Positions 7,931 through 15,428 of a DNA stretch of 28,689 nucleotides are shown piece by piece. This stretch comes from an uncultured Lachnospiraceae bacterium (lineage in GTDB: Bacteria; Bacillota; Clostridia; Lachnospirales; Lachnospiraceae): NCBI GenBank assembly GCA_900544445.1, contig UQVK01000043.1:1-28689 (forward strand), given 5' to 3'. The notes below the pieces were generated by a model, which had not been told where the DNA came from, made no database searches, and saw only the letters and a list, made by a program, of their open reading frames with translations. A program made the translations under genes and the position numbers. The number at the start of each line of letters is the position of its first letter. The first letter of the stretch is position 1.

Positions 7931-8941
7931 TTACCACATTCCATTTCCTGTACATTTTACGCTCAGCTTGTTTGCAAAAAAGATCAGCAGGAAATTGATG
8001 GTCGAAGATATAATGCCCACCGCCGAATTCAGGCTGAAATTTCCGTTGGTGATACCGTCTCTGTAAATGTATGTTCCGAACACATCGGATGCCTCATAGA
8101 TGGTGGGGTTATACAACAGCAGGATCAGATCCGTATTGGAGGACATAATGCCTCCCACCCCCATGATGAACATAATGGCGATCGTCGGCAAAATCCCCGG
8201 AAGCGTAATGTAAAGAGCCCTCTGCAGGCGGTTGGCCCCGTCGATTCTCGCCGATTCATACAGTGCCGTATCAATGGCTGACATGCCGGACAAATAGAGA
8301 ATGCTGTTCCACCCGAAGGATTTCCAGACATTTGTTACCGTATAAACAACCGGAAAGGCTGAAGTGCTCACATTATATGCCACCGGCTCCTTTCCGAACA
8401 GCCCTCTGATATCATTGATGATCCCATCCGTTCCGATAAAGGAAAGCACAATGCCGGCCACTACAACCATGGAAATGAAATACGGCAGATAGCTCGCCGT
8501 CTGTGCAAATTTCTTAAACTTTACATTCTTTACTTCATTTAAGAGAAGCGCGAACAAAATCGGCAGAGGGAAACCGAACACCAGATTCAGGAAGCTCAGG
8601 TACAGCGTATTTTTCAAAAGCCTTCCGAAATATCTGCCCTCTATAAACTGTCTGAAAAATTTCAGTCCAACCCACTCCGTCTTTGCTGACAGTATGGGCG
8701 CACCCGGGAAATAATCCTGAAATGCGATCAGCATACCGTACAGCGGCAGATAGGACAGGACAAAAATCAGGATCAGTACTGGAAGCATCAGAAGATACAG
8801 CTCCCTGCTTTCCTTTATGGCCGCGCTTCCGTATTTTTTTCTTATCGATTCGCGGAGTTTCCTCCCGACGGCCTTCTCTCCGTCTTTCTTCTCTGCCGCT
8901 CGCCCTTCTCCGCTGACTCCCTTTCCTTTTCTGAATCCCAT
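7931..8941 (-). CDS. Sugar ABC transporter permease, LplB type (module 1)
   Basis: A 336-residue membrane protein with a long charged cytoplasmic N-terminus (to about 45), then about six transmembrane helices. The family-typical YLPLYGMLIAFQDY is near 64-77. The EAA loop is at about 229-252 (ESARIDGANRLQRALYITLP). The C-terminus ends in GNGMW, like other LplB proteins that end in xxxLW or xxMW. AAGGAAGAAGG precedes the ATG. It is the first gene of module 1; no ATPase gene accompanies it. Confidence 0.92.
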   Translation of the reverse strand: MGFRKGKGVSGEGRAAEKKDGEKAVGRKLRESIRKKYGSAAIKESRELYLLMLPVLILIFVLSYLPLYGMLIAFQDYFPGAPILSAKTEWVGLKFFRQFIEGRYFGRLLKNTLYLSFLNLVFGFPLPILFALLLNEVKNVKFKKFAQTASYLPYFISMVVVAGIVLSFIGTDGIINDIRGLFGKEPVAYNVSTSAFPVVYTVTNVWKSFGWNSILYLSGMSAIDTALYESARIDGANRLQRALYITLPGILPTIAIMFIMGVGGIMSSNTDLILLLYNPTIYEASDVFGTYIYRDGITNGNFSLNSAVGIISSTINFLLIFFANKLSVKCTGNGMW

Positions 8942-9357
8942 AGCCCTTCTTCCTTTCCGTTCATTATCTATATCGAATCGATCCTTCCTTCTATCCGCAT
9001 AGCTTCTGTATATCCGGCGTCATATCCGGTCTGCAGTTCTGATGCATTTATTATCGACGGTCTCTTTTCAGAAAACAACCCGCCAAAAATCCGGGCACAT
9101 ACAATATTTGCATTTTTCAGTCTGTAAGATCTGCAACGTCTCTCATTATAGTGCATACAGCCGATTATTATACTATATTTCATCTCATTTTTTTGCAAAA
9201 CCTCCTGTTTTATTAAAAATTCTGTATGGCCTGCAAAAAATGTATGAACCTATATTGCCGTTTCCTTTTGCGAAAGCCCTAAAAAAGTTGTCAATCCCGC
9301 CGTGGAATGTTACCATGTTTGTAAGCGGCATCTGCCCGCAGTACGGAGGGAAGATTT
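8942..9357. other. Divergent intergenic region with candidate module 1 control sites
   Basis: These 416 bases separate module 1 (minus) from the peptidase (plus). On the minus strand two TATAAT boxes are visible, at 9167-9172 and 9145-9150. The first has TTGCAA at 9193-9198, but the spacing of 20 is too long for a strong promoter, as expected for an activator-dependent start. They are flanked by an inverted pair, TATAGT (9147-9152) and ACTATA (9172-9177), a possible operator. A 70-codon minus reading frame at 8968-9198 lacks a convincing start and was not called. The plus promoter is listed separately. Confidence 0.4.
9288..9316 (+). promoter_or_regulatory. Promoter of the LD-carboxypeptidase gene
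   Basis: TTGTCA (9288-9293), a 17-base spacer and TACCAT (9311-9316), with a TG at 9308-9309 forming an extended -10. It lies about 40 bases before the start codon. Confidence 0.55.
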
Positions 9358-10386
9358 ATGATAAAAAATATCGCCATCGTCAGCCTGTCCAGCGGAATCC
9401 TCGGAGAGGTTTTTGCGAAGCATGAACTGGAGATCGGGTTAAAAAGACTGGAAGCTTTGGGGCTGAATGTCAGCTTCATGCCCCATGCGCTGAAGGGAAT
9501 CGAGTACGTCAGAAACCATCCCGAAGAACGCGCTGCCGACCTGCTGCTGGCTTTGAAGGATCCCAGGATCGATATGATCCTCTGCGCCATCGGCGGGGAC
9601 GACACCTACCGGCTGCTTCCTTATCTGTTTGAACATGGGGAACTGGCCGCGGCGGTTTCGGATCAGATATTCCTCGGCTTTTCCGACACGACGATCAACC
9701 ATTTTATGTTTCACAAAGTGGGGATGAAAACCTTCTACGGCCAGTCCTTCCTTTCAGACATCTGCGAGTTGGATAACGCCATACTCCCCTATACCGGAAA
9801 ATATTTTGAGGAGCTGATAAACACCGGAACCATAAAGGAAATCAGGCCCAGCGACATCTGGTATGAAGAGAGAACCGATTTTGGCACCGGACAGATCGGA
9901 ATCCCGCGGAAATCTCATCCCGATCACGGCTTTGAGCTGCTGCAGGGAAAACCCGTTTTTTCAGGAGAGATCCTGGGCGGCTGCATCGATTCCATTTATG
10001 ACATTTTCAACGGGGACCGTTATGCCGATATGCCGCTTCTCTGCGGGAAGTACGGATTATTTCCAAAGACGCCCGACTGGGCCGGGAAAATTCTTCTGCT
10101 GGAATCCAGCGAAGAGAAAATGTCTCCCGAAAAATACAGGAAAGCAGTGTCTGTCTTAAAAGAAACGGGAATTTTCAAGGTGATTTCAGGCATCCTGATC
10201 GGCAAGCCGATGGATGAAGCCTTTGTTGAAGAATATAAGCAGATCCTCACAGACATAATTGATGACCCAAACCTGCCTGTCGTATGCAACGTCAATATCG
10301 GACATGCGTTTCCGCACTGCATCATTCCTTTTGGCGTCGAGGCAGTGGTTGACGCAGATCACCAGGTGATCCGGTTTGCGGACTGA
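9358..10386 (+). CDS. S66-family LD-carboxypeptidase / MccF-like peptidase
   Basis: A 342-residue cytosolic serine peptidase of family S66. The likely catalytic triad is Ser109 in GFSDTT (nucleophile elbow), Glu204 in SGEILGGC and His316 in NIGHAFPH, all at the family positions. The conserved CAIGGDD motif is at 76-82. S66 enzymes either trim the terminal D-Ala from the muropeptide tetrapeptide during cell-wall recycling (LdcA) or cleave the amide of microcin C-like antibiotics (MccF). The sequence alone does not decide, although the RNHPEERAADL stretch is common in the MccF-like branch. GGAGGG lies just before the ATG. It appears to be a single-gene transcript. Confidence 0.88.
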   Translation: MIKNIAIVSLSSGILGEVFAKHELEIGLKRLEALGLNVSFMPHALKGIEYVRNHPEERAADLLLALKDPRIDMILCAIGGDDTYRLLPYLFEHGELAAAVSDQIFLGFSDTTINHFMFHKVGMKTFYGQSFLSDICELDNAILPYTGKYFEELINTGTIKEIRPSDIWYEERTDFGTGQIGIPRKSHPDHGFELLQGKPVFSGEILGGCIDSIYDIFNGDRYADMPLLCGKYGLFPKTPDWAGKILLLESSEEKMSPEKYRKAVSVLKETGIFKVISGILIGKPMDEAFVEEYKQILTDIIDDPNLPVVCNVNIGHAFPHCIIPFGVEAVVDADHQVIRFAD

Positions 10387-10456
10387 TTTCATGGAGGAAG
10401 AATTATGAACTGTCCGCTGGCCGGTCGGGTTTCCGGCCAGCTGTCCGGCCGGCTTC
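10387..10456 (+). other. Orphan ribosome site and start codon, with a GC-rich hairpin
   Basis: Right after the peptidase stop, GGAGGA (10393-10398) precedes an ATG at 10405 with ideal spacing. The frame it opens runs 61 codons, mostly antisense into the aminotransferase remnant, and resembles nothing known. CTGGCCGG (10417-10424) and CCGGCCAG (10433-10440) form an 8-bp stem without a T-run. The translation signals look like the leftover start of a gene whose body was lost. Confidence 0.5.
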
Positions 10457-11053
10457 TCAGCAGAGTTCTTTTGTCACTTTGCCGAACCGCTTCACGCCTT
10501 CTTCGATCTGTTCCATGCTGGGGGCGGAGAAATTCAGCCGGAAGGCATGACCCGGCTTTCCGGGATCCACGGCGAAAGCCGCGCTCTTGACCACGCCCAC
10601 GCCCGCCTTCAGGGCGGCGTCGCTCACCGCGTCCACGTCAACCGTTTCCGGAACCGTTACCCACAAAAACATGCCGCCCTCCGGCACATGGATGCCAAGA
10701 GAAGGCGCGCAGGCTTCCTTCAGGCCTTCCGCCATCGCCCTGCATTTTTCTCCGTATATGGCGCTGATTTTTTTCAGATGGGCTTCGTAGTCCATTTTTT
10801 CCAGGCATTTTTCTATGATTTTCTGATTGAATAAAGGGTCCTGTCCGTCGGCTTCCTTTACGGAAGCGATCTTTCCCACCAGCTCCCCGGCCCCGTACAG
10901 AAAGCCCACCCGGAGCCCGGCGGAAAGGGTTTTGGAAAAAGAGCCCACATAAAGCACACGCCCGTCCTCATCCAGGCTCTTTATGGCAGGAACCGCTTCC
11001 CCGGAAAAGCGGATCTCGCCGTATGGATCAATTTCCTGATACGAAACTGAGGC
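10457..11053 (-). pseudogene. PLP-dependent aminotransferase, N-terminal half missing
   Basis: The frame carries the C-terminal half of a class I/II (2-aminoadipate/MocR-like) aminotransferase. It begins around IDPYGEIRFSGE, then IKSLDEDGRVLYVGSFSKTLSAGLRVG with the PLP-binding lysine in SFSK, and ends normally in KVTKELC. In intact relatives about 200 residues precede this point. Here the frame meets a TGA at 11054-11056 and similarity ends near 11035. The only inner start is a GTG at 10957, in the middle of the fold. I therefore call it a 5'-truncated remnant. It lies 20-odd bases behind the AEC gene in the same direction, which suggests a deletion joined the two. Confidence 0.82.
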
Positions 11054-11076
11054 TCACTCTGTTCCCCTGCCGCCTT

Positions 11077-12000
11077 CTACAGGCTCAGCAGGAATACACT
11101 CCAGACCGGGATGGTAACCGCTGACAGGGCCGTAGTGAAGACCACGCAACGGGCGGCGGCTTTTTCATCGGCGCCGTATTTCGCAGCAAGCAGGGATGTG
11201 GTGCTTCCCGCCGGCGTTGCGGAAAGCAGGGTGCTCACGCCCGTGATCAGCGCATCCATGCCGGTCAGACGGCAGATGCCGTAAACCAGCGCCGGAATCA
11301 GCGCAAGACGGATGGCCGCAAAAAAAATCTGATGCTTTCCGAAAAGCTCCCGGAAATCCACATCCGTCAGGATCGTGCCGATGTAGACCATCGTCATCGC
11401 CGTACAGCAGTTGCTGAATGCCAGGATGGTATCCCCCAGGACACCCGGAAGGGGGATCTGGAAGACCATGATCACCATGCCGATGTAGGTGGCAACCATG
11501 CAGGGATGGGTGAGTATCTTCCGGTATGCGGTCTTTCCGCTCTCCGTTTTCTGAAAACTGGAAACGCCCGCCGTCCACATGACGATCCGCTGCGGGATCA
11601 GAAAGATCGAGGCATACAGCAGTCCCGTTTCCCCAAATACTCCCTCTGCCAGAGGATTGCCCATGAAGCCGGAGTTGGAGCAGACCGTGGCGTACTGATA
11701 TACGCATTTTTCTCCGTCATCAAAGCGCCTGTACAGAAGCCGGGAAAGCAGGAAAGATACCACCTGAGCCAGAACCGCCATCAGAAGCACCATAAAGAAG
11801 GTACTCCAGAACCCCGCCTCCATTTCCCTGGAAAATGCCTTGATGATGTTGCAGGGAAGGATGGCATACAGGATGATGTCCGTGAGACATTTTTTCCCTT
11901 CCAGGGTAATGATTCCTGTTTTTCTCATGAGAAATCCCGCTCCCATCAGAAGCACCATCATCCCCATGAGCCGGTAAAGTTCTGAAAACACTGACGCCAC
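11077..12000 (-). CDS. AEC-family permease (auxin efflux carrier type)
   Basis: Start chosen at a GTG (11998-12000), one base after the dehydrogenase stop, with AGGAG overlapping that stop. The longer frame would run far into the dehydrogenase gene. It gives 308 residues, the usual AEC length, with about ten hydrophobic helices (for example MGMMVLLMGAGFLM and ITGVSTLLSATPAGSTTSLL). The family includes malate, malonate and other organic-anion carriers (MdcF, MleP). Tight coupling to a D-2-hydroxyacid dehydrogenase suggests it moves a hydroxy- or keto-acid; direction and substrate are inferred. Confidence 0.85.
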   Translation of the reverse strand: MASVFSELYRLMGMMVLLMGAGFLMRKTGIITLEGKKCLTDIILYAILPCNIIKAFSREMEAGFWSTFFMVLLMAVLAQVVSFLLSRLLYRRFDDGEKCVYQYATVCSNSGFMGNPLAEGVFGETGLLYASIFLIPQRIVMWTAGVSSFQKTESGKTAYRKILTHPCMVATYIGMVIMVFQIPLPGVLGDTILAFSNCCTAMTMVYIGTILTDVDFRELFGKHQIFFAAIRLALIPALVYGICRLTGMDALITGVSTLLSATPAGSTTSLLAAKYGADEKAAARCVVFTTALSAVTIPVWSVFLLSL

Positions 12001-12001
12001 C

Positions 12002-13009
12002 TCACTCCTGATCCCGGACCAGCTCACGGTCACAGCTTCCGGTACGCGCATAGGACAGCAGGTTTTCCACCGTCCCCTCCGACAGGTTGCGGTCCGCCTC
12101 ATCCGTATAGAAGGCGGAATGGGAGGTGAAAATCACGTTGTCATGCTCCAGGAGCTTTCCCAGTACCGGAATCGGACAGGTATCATATTCCGGCTTTTTC
12201 CTCAGCTGTCCTTCTCCTTCAATCACATCCAGACACACGCCGCCCAGCTTTCCGCTTTCGATCCCCTCCAGCACTGCCTCCGCATCGAACAGACCGCCTC
12301 TGGAGGTATTTACCAGAACCACGCCGTCCTTCATCGTCTGAATCGATTCCCGGTTGACCATGTGATGGCTGCTCTCATTGTAAATGGCGTGGTAGATGAT
12401 CACATCGCACTGCGCATACAGTTCCTCGAGGGGTACGAACGAGGCGAATTCCTCCACTTTGGGATTTGGAAAAGGATCATAGGCGTAAATCTTCTTCGGC
12501 CCGAAACCGCTCAGACAGCGGATGGTCGTAAATCCGATCCGCCCCGCTCCCACCACGCCCACGTTCATGTTGCGCAGCTCCCTTCCCAGCAGGCCGTTCA
12601 GCCCGTAACAGCATTTTTCCACCTGCAGAAGCTGCTTCCGGAAATGCCGGAGCGCCGCGAGAACCAGCAGCACCGTATGCTCTGAAATGGCGTTCGGGGA
12701 ATACACCGGAACGTTCGCGCCGCGGATTCCGTATTTTTTCATCGCCTCCAGATCAAAATGATCGTAGCCCGCGCAGCAACAGCAGATATAACGGATGCCG
12801 CACTCGGAAAGCTTTTTGAAAAACGCCTCCGGTTCCTTATGATCCGCCGTATAAATCATCGCTTCGCAGCCTTCCTCCGCAAGCTTCTCCAGATTCTCCA
12901 TCGCGGGCGGGCAGTCAAACTCTACCAGCTCAAGTTCCTCATACCGGTCCGCATAGGGCGCGAACCTGGCTTTTCCACCGCGAACCGTATTGAATAATCC
13001 AACCTTCAT
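12002..13009 (-). CDS. D-isomer-specific 2-hydroxyacid dehydrogenase (D-lactate dehydrogenase-like)
   Basis: Start at 13009 (MKVGLFNTVR), with GGAGG about nine bases upstream, gives 335 residues. The NAD-binding GxGxxG is at 154-159 (GAGRIG). The catalytic set Arg237 (NTSRGG), Glu264 (DVIEGEG) and His297 (TSHSAF) matches almost exactly the spacing in D-lactate dehydrogenases (Arg235/Glu264/His296 in Lactobacillus). The enzyme should interconvert a 2-keto acid and a D-2-hydroxy acid with NADH in the cytosol. Cysteine is unusually abundant (CCCC at 76-79). It is the first gene of an operon with the AEC permease. Exact substrate (pyruvate or another keto acid) is open. Confidence 0.85.
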   Translation of the reverse strand: MKVGLFNTVRGGKARFAPYADRYEELELVEFDCPPAMENLEKLAEEGCEAMIYTADHKEPEAFFKKLSECGIRYICCCCAGYDHFDLEAMKKYGIRGANVPVYSPNAISEHTVLLVLAALRHFRKQLLQVEKCCYGLNGLLGRELRNMNVGVVGAGRIGFTTIRCLSGFGPKKIYAYDPFPNPKVEEFASFVPLEELYAQCDVIIYHAIYNESSHHMVNRESIQTMKDGVVLVNTSRGGLFDAEAVLEGIESGKLGGVCLDVIEGEGQLRKKPEYDTCPIPVLGKLLEHDNVIFTSHSAFYTDEADRNLSEGTVENLLSYARTGSCDRELVRDQE

Positions 13010-13046
13010 CTCACCTTTCCTCCAGAAAACAGAATGATTCTTCAGC

Positions 13047-13089
13047 AAAAAAAGAAGAGGCGCCGGATCCGTAGATCCGATACCTCTTC
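13047..13089 (-). terminator. Intrinsic terminator: end of gntR message and candidate attenuator for the dehydrogenase
   Basis: On the minus strand GAAGAGG (13089-13083) pairs with CCTCTTC (13060-13054). An inner CGGATC/GATCCG stem (13079-13074 with 13069-13064) is separated from it by a small internal loop. Seven T follow directly (13053-13047). It stands after the GntR stop and only about 40 bases before the dehydrogenase start. Confidence 0.82.
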
Positions 13090-13111
13090 GTATCTGTAAT
13101 TTATGGCTTTA

Positions 13112-13140
13112 TTTTTACCACATCCGGAATCAGGTGTAAA
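13112..13140 (-). promoter_or_regulatory. Promoter of the dehydrogenase-AEC operon
   Basis: On the minus strand TTTACA (13140-13135), 17 bases, then TAAAAA (13117-13112), with a TG giving an extended -10. The predicted start near 13105 places the terminator hairpin within the first 60 bases of the transcript. Confidence 0.5.
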
Positions 13141-13199
13141 AAGAAAAACTGATTTTTCTAATCTGTTTCTTTTTTAAACCAATTTTCCCATTTCTGTTT

Positions 13200-13889
13200 T
13201 TAATCATATACATAATAGATGTTTTTCATGTAAAATTTCAGGTGGCTGGTCATGCTTTTCTCTGCAAGCTCCTCATCATGGGCGCAGATTGCGTCATATA
13301 TGGCCCGGTGCTTATCCAGCACGAAGCGGATGGATTCCTCCTTCAGGGACAGCTGCAGATTCAGAAGCTCCCTGCTCCGGTATCTGCCCAGCGCCTCGCA
13401 GATGTAAAAATTGTCGGAGGCCTGCGCGATGATATCGTGAAATTCCTTGTCCAGAAGCAGAATGCTGCGAAGCTCCTTACCGTCCGCCGCTTCCCGGAAC
13501 CGCTCCATATTTTCACGCAGCTGTTCCAGCTGCTTTCCGGTGATATTCCTCGCCGCAAGATAGGCGGCCTTCGCTTCCAGCATCAACCGGAATTCACAGA
13601 AGTCCACATAATCCTTCAGCCGGATCCTGCTCACCTGATATCCCGCTCTGCCGCTTTTCTCCAGGAACCGGTCCTCCTCCAGACGGATCAGGGCGTCCCT
13701 GACCGGCGTTCTGCTCATGCCGAAGAGAACCGCAAGCTGTTCCTGCGGAATCTTCTCGCCGGGAGAAAGCTGCCCGTTCAGGATTTCCCGGAGCACCAGC
13801 TCATAGGCAAGATCCGTCTGATTCAGAAAAGGCTGTTCCTTTAAAAGCGTATGGGTCAGACTGTCGTAATATTCTTTGTCCTTCAGCAT
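13200..13889 (-). CDS. GntR-family transcriptional regulator, FCD (FadR) subfamily
   Basis: Start at 13889 (MLKDKEYYDS), preceded by GGAGGG; the reading from 14000 covers the promoter and is rejected. It gives 229 residues. A winged helix is at about 24-90 with the recognition region LAVLFGMSRTPVRDALIRLEE. The FCD effector domain follows, with probable metal ligands Asp147 and His151 (LDKEFHDI), His194 and His216 (MTSHL). FCD regulators bind small carboxylates such as lactate, gluconate or keto acids. Position just upstream of the dehydrogenase-permease operon makes that operon and its own promoter the likely targets. Confidence 0.9.
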   Translation of the reverse strand: MLKDKEYYDSLTHTLLKEQPFLNQTDLAYELVLREILNGQLSPGEKIPQEQLAVLFGMSRTPVRDALIRLEEDRFLEKSGRAGYQVSRIRLKDYVDFCEFRLMLEAKAAYLAARNITGKQLEQLRENMERFREAADGKELRSILLLDKEFHDIIAQASDNFYICEALGRYRSRELLNLQLSLKEESIRFVLDKHRAIYDAICAHDEELAEKSMTSHLKFYMKNIYYVYD

Positions 13890-13936
13890 TTTTCCCTCCG
13901 TCCCTGACGATATTTTCACTTTGATTGATTGTAAGT

Positions 13937-13958
13937 ACGGCACGATTTTATCGTGCCG
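13937..13958. promoter_or_regulatory. Palindrome in the gntR leader, possible operator
   Basis: CGGCACGA (13938-13945) and TCGTGCCG (13951-13958) form an 8-bp perfect stem with a five-base loop; one more A-T pair can close at the loop. It lies between the predicted gntR transcription start and the start codon, a usual place for an autoregulatory operator. It could equally be an mRNA hairpin. Confidence 0.5.
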
Positions 13959-13977
13959 GATTGCGCTGCGCTCAATT

Positions 13978-14006
13978 ATTCTATCAGGAATGTACCGCAT
14001 CTACAA
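13978..14006 (-). promoter_or_regulatory. Promoter of the gntR gene
   Basis: On the minus strand TTGTAG (14006-14001), 17 bases, then TAGAAT (13983-13978) with TG directly before it (extended -10). Both boxes are close to consensus. The predicted start near 13971 leaves a leader of about 80 bases. Confidence 0.72.
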
Positions 14007-14060
14007 GGCTTGCGAGCGTTTTTTCCTTTTCTTTTTCCCGCTCCGCAGCAGTCGGCACGT

Positions 14061-14130
14061 ATTCTGTCGCATTCTGTCAGAATCTGCATAAGTTAAACTA
14101 AAAGCATTCTGCCCAAACGGCAGAAAGGAG
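14061..14130 (+). promoter_or_regulatory. Leader of the DUF4474 gene: ATTCTGTC repeats and a hairpin abutting the ribosome site
   Basis: ATTCTGTC stands at 14061-14068 and again at 14071-14078, exactly ten bases on; ATTCTGCC follows at 14106-14113. TTCTGCC (14107-14113) pairs with GGCAGAA (14119-14125), and this stem touches the AAGGAG ribosome site (14125-14130). TAAACT (14094-14099) could serve as a -10, but no good -35 was seen. Confidence 0.4.
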
Positions 14131-14137
14131 CAGATAC

Positions 14138-15427
14138 ATGACGACAACAGGAATCATTCTACTCTCTATCGCCGCTGTCCTTGTCATCGCACTTCTCGCG
14201 GCTTTCCTCGTTCTGAATATACGCGCGCGCCGTTTCCGCCCCACCGTGGATAAGGCGGCCCAACAGGCGGCTCTGAACCGGGATCTTGCGGAAGCGGGCT
14301 TTGCCTATGACAGAAAGGAAGACATTTTCTATTCCCTCATGGACTGCTGGCAGCGGGAAATGGGATACTGTCAGCTCTACGACGAAGGCTCCTCCCTGTT
14401 CAACATGGTGATGCACTGCGAACCCGTCCGTTTTTCCTACGCCGGAAAACGCTGGATGATCGAACTCTGGAAGGGCCAGTACGGAATCACCACCGGAGCG
14501 GAGGTCGGCATCTACAACACCGATCAGGACGATATCCGTACCGAGCGCTTCATCGGACCTTTCTACGACTGCGCACAGGATTCGGAACGTCTTCCCATGA
14601 GCTTTGTGCTTCGCAGGAACGGACGTGTCCTGTTTAAAAGAAAAGCGCTTCACTGGTGGCTCACCGGTTTCAGGCTGGGGGAATTCTCCACCCTGGATTC
14701 CCTCACCATGGATGTGCGCATCCGTTTCCCGAATTCCGAAATGCGGGACGCCTTCCTGGAAGGCCTTCTGGAACTGGGTTACGGCAGCAGGGAATACGCC
14801 GTCCGCGGAAATACTGTGACCGTTCACTATACGAAGCCGCACAGCGTTCAGCCCCTCTCCCGCGGCTCGCTTCAGGAGGCGGCCGTACAGCAGGTCAACA
14901 AAAGCAACTGCGCCTTATTCAGGCAGGCGACGGGAAAATACACGGATACGCTGGATAAACTGGAATATATCAAAGCGCTTGTTCCGGAGCTCTATGAATT
15001 TTTCATGCACTCCCTGTACGCGAAAGGCTTCTATGAAGGCTTCGGCTGGCTGCTGGATCTGATTCACGAACATAACCATGCACCGAAGCCTGTTCCGCCC
15101 ACGCCGCATCCGCCCATGCCTCATCCGCCGAAGCCCTGCCCTCCGGAACCCTGCAGACCGGATCTGTGCTGTCATGCCCGCCGGGCCAACCGGCTCTGCT
15201 GCGGCAATTGTGAGGAATGTCCCTACCGCAGAAGCTCCGGCTGCACAGGCTGCTCCGTCACATACGTTTCTTCGTGCAGCTCTTCCTGCGGAAGCGGGAT
15301 GCGCCGTACATGCGGCTCCTGTCAGCACATGAGCCTGAGCTGCCGCTGCTCAGGGTCTTCCGGGCAGTGCTCTTCCGGACGGACTTCATCTGATTCCTGC
15401 CGGAGGAACCGGGAAGGGAGGGCTTAA
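14138..15427 (+). CDS. Membrane-anchored DUF4474 protein with Pro-rich and Cys-rich tail
   Basis: A 429-residue protein of unknown function. A single transmembrane helix (about 4-28) is followed by the basic NIRARRFR; by the positive-inside rule the body faces the cytosol. The DUF4474-type domain spans about 45-290 (FYSLMDCWQREMGYCQLYD, MIELWKGQYGITTGAEVGIY, LHWWLTGFRLGEFS). A proline-rich spacer (about 315-340, PTPHPPMPHPPKP) leads to a tail with 18 cysteines between 334 and 421, often in pairs or CxxC (CCGNCEECP, CTGC, CGSC, CRC). In a reducing cytosol that favours metal binding over disulfides. AAGGAG precedes the ATG. The phosphoesterase gene starts one base after its stop, so the two are surely co-translated and likely act together. 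Confidence 0.8.
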   Translation: MTTTGIILLSIAAVLVIALLAAFLVLNIRARRFRPTVDKAAQQAALNRDLAEAGFAYDRKEDIFYSLMDCWQREMGYCQLYDEGSSLFNMVMHCEPVRFSYAGKRWMIELWKGQYGITTGAEVGIYNTDQDDIRTERFIGPFYDCAQDSERLPMSFVLRRNGRVLFKRKALHWWLTGFRLGEFSTLDSLTMDVRIRFPNSEMRDAFLEGLLELGYGSREYAVRGNTVTVHYTKPHSVQPLSRGSLQEAAVQQVNKSNCALFRQATGKYTDTLDKLEYIKALVPELYEFFMHSLYAKGFYEGFGWLLDLIHEHNHAPKPVPPTPHPPMPHPPKPCPPEPCRPDLCCHARRANRLCCGNCEECPYRRSSGCTGCSVTYVSSCSSSCGSGMRRTCGSCQHMSLSCRCSGSSGQCSSGRTSSDSCRRNREGRA

Positions 15428-15428
15428 C

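Noticed and set aside
8968..9198. Minus-strand frame of about 70 codons in the 8942-9357 gap
   Set aside because: GGAGG is present upstream but too close to the TTG and too far from the ATG; the frame also contains both -10-like boxes of module 1. No similarity recognised.
10405..10590. A 61-codon small protein with a perfect ribosome site after the peptidase
   Set aside because: Beyond the first dozen codons it is antisense to the aminotransferase remnant and shows no protein-like pattern; interpreted as an orphan start signal.
10457..10957. A functional 166-residue aminotransferase starting at GTG 10957
   Set aside because: The start would fall in the middle of the large PLP domain, remove substrate and cofactor contacts, and lacks a ribosome site; aminotransferase similarity continues upstream of it.
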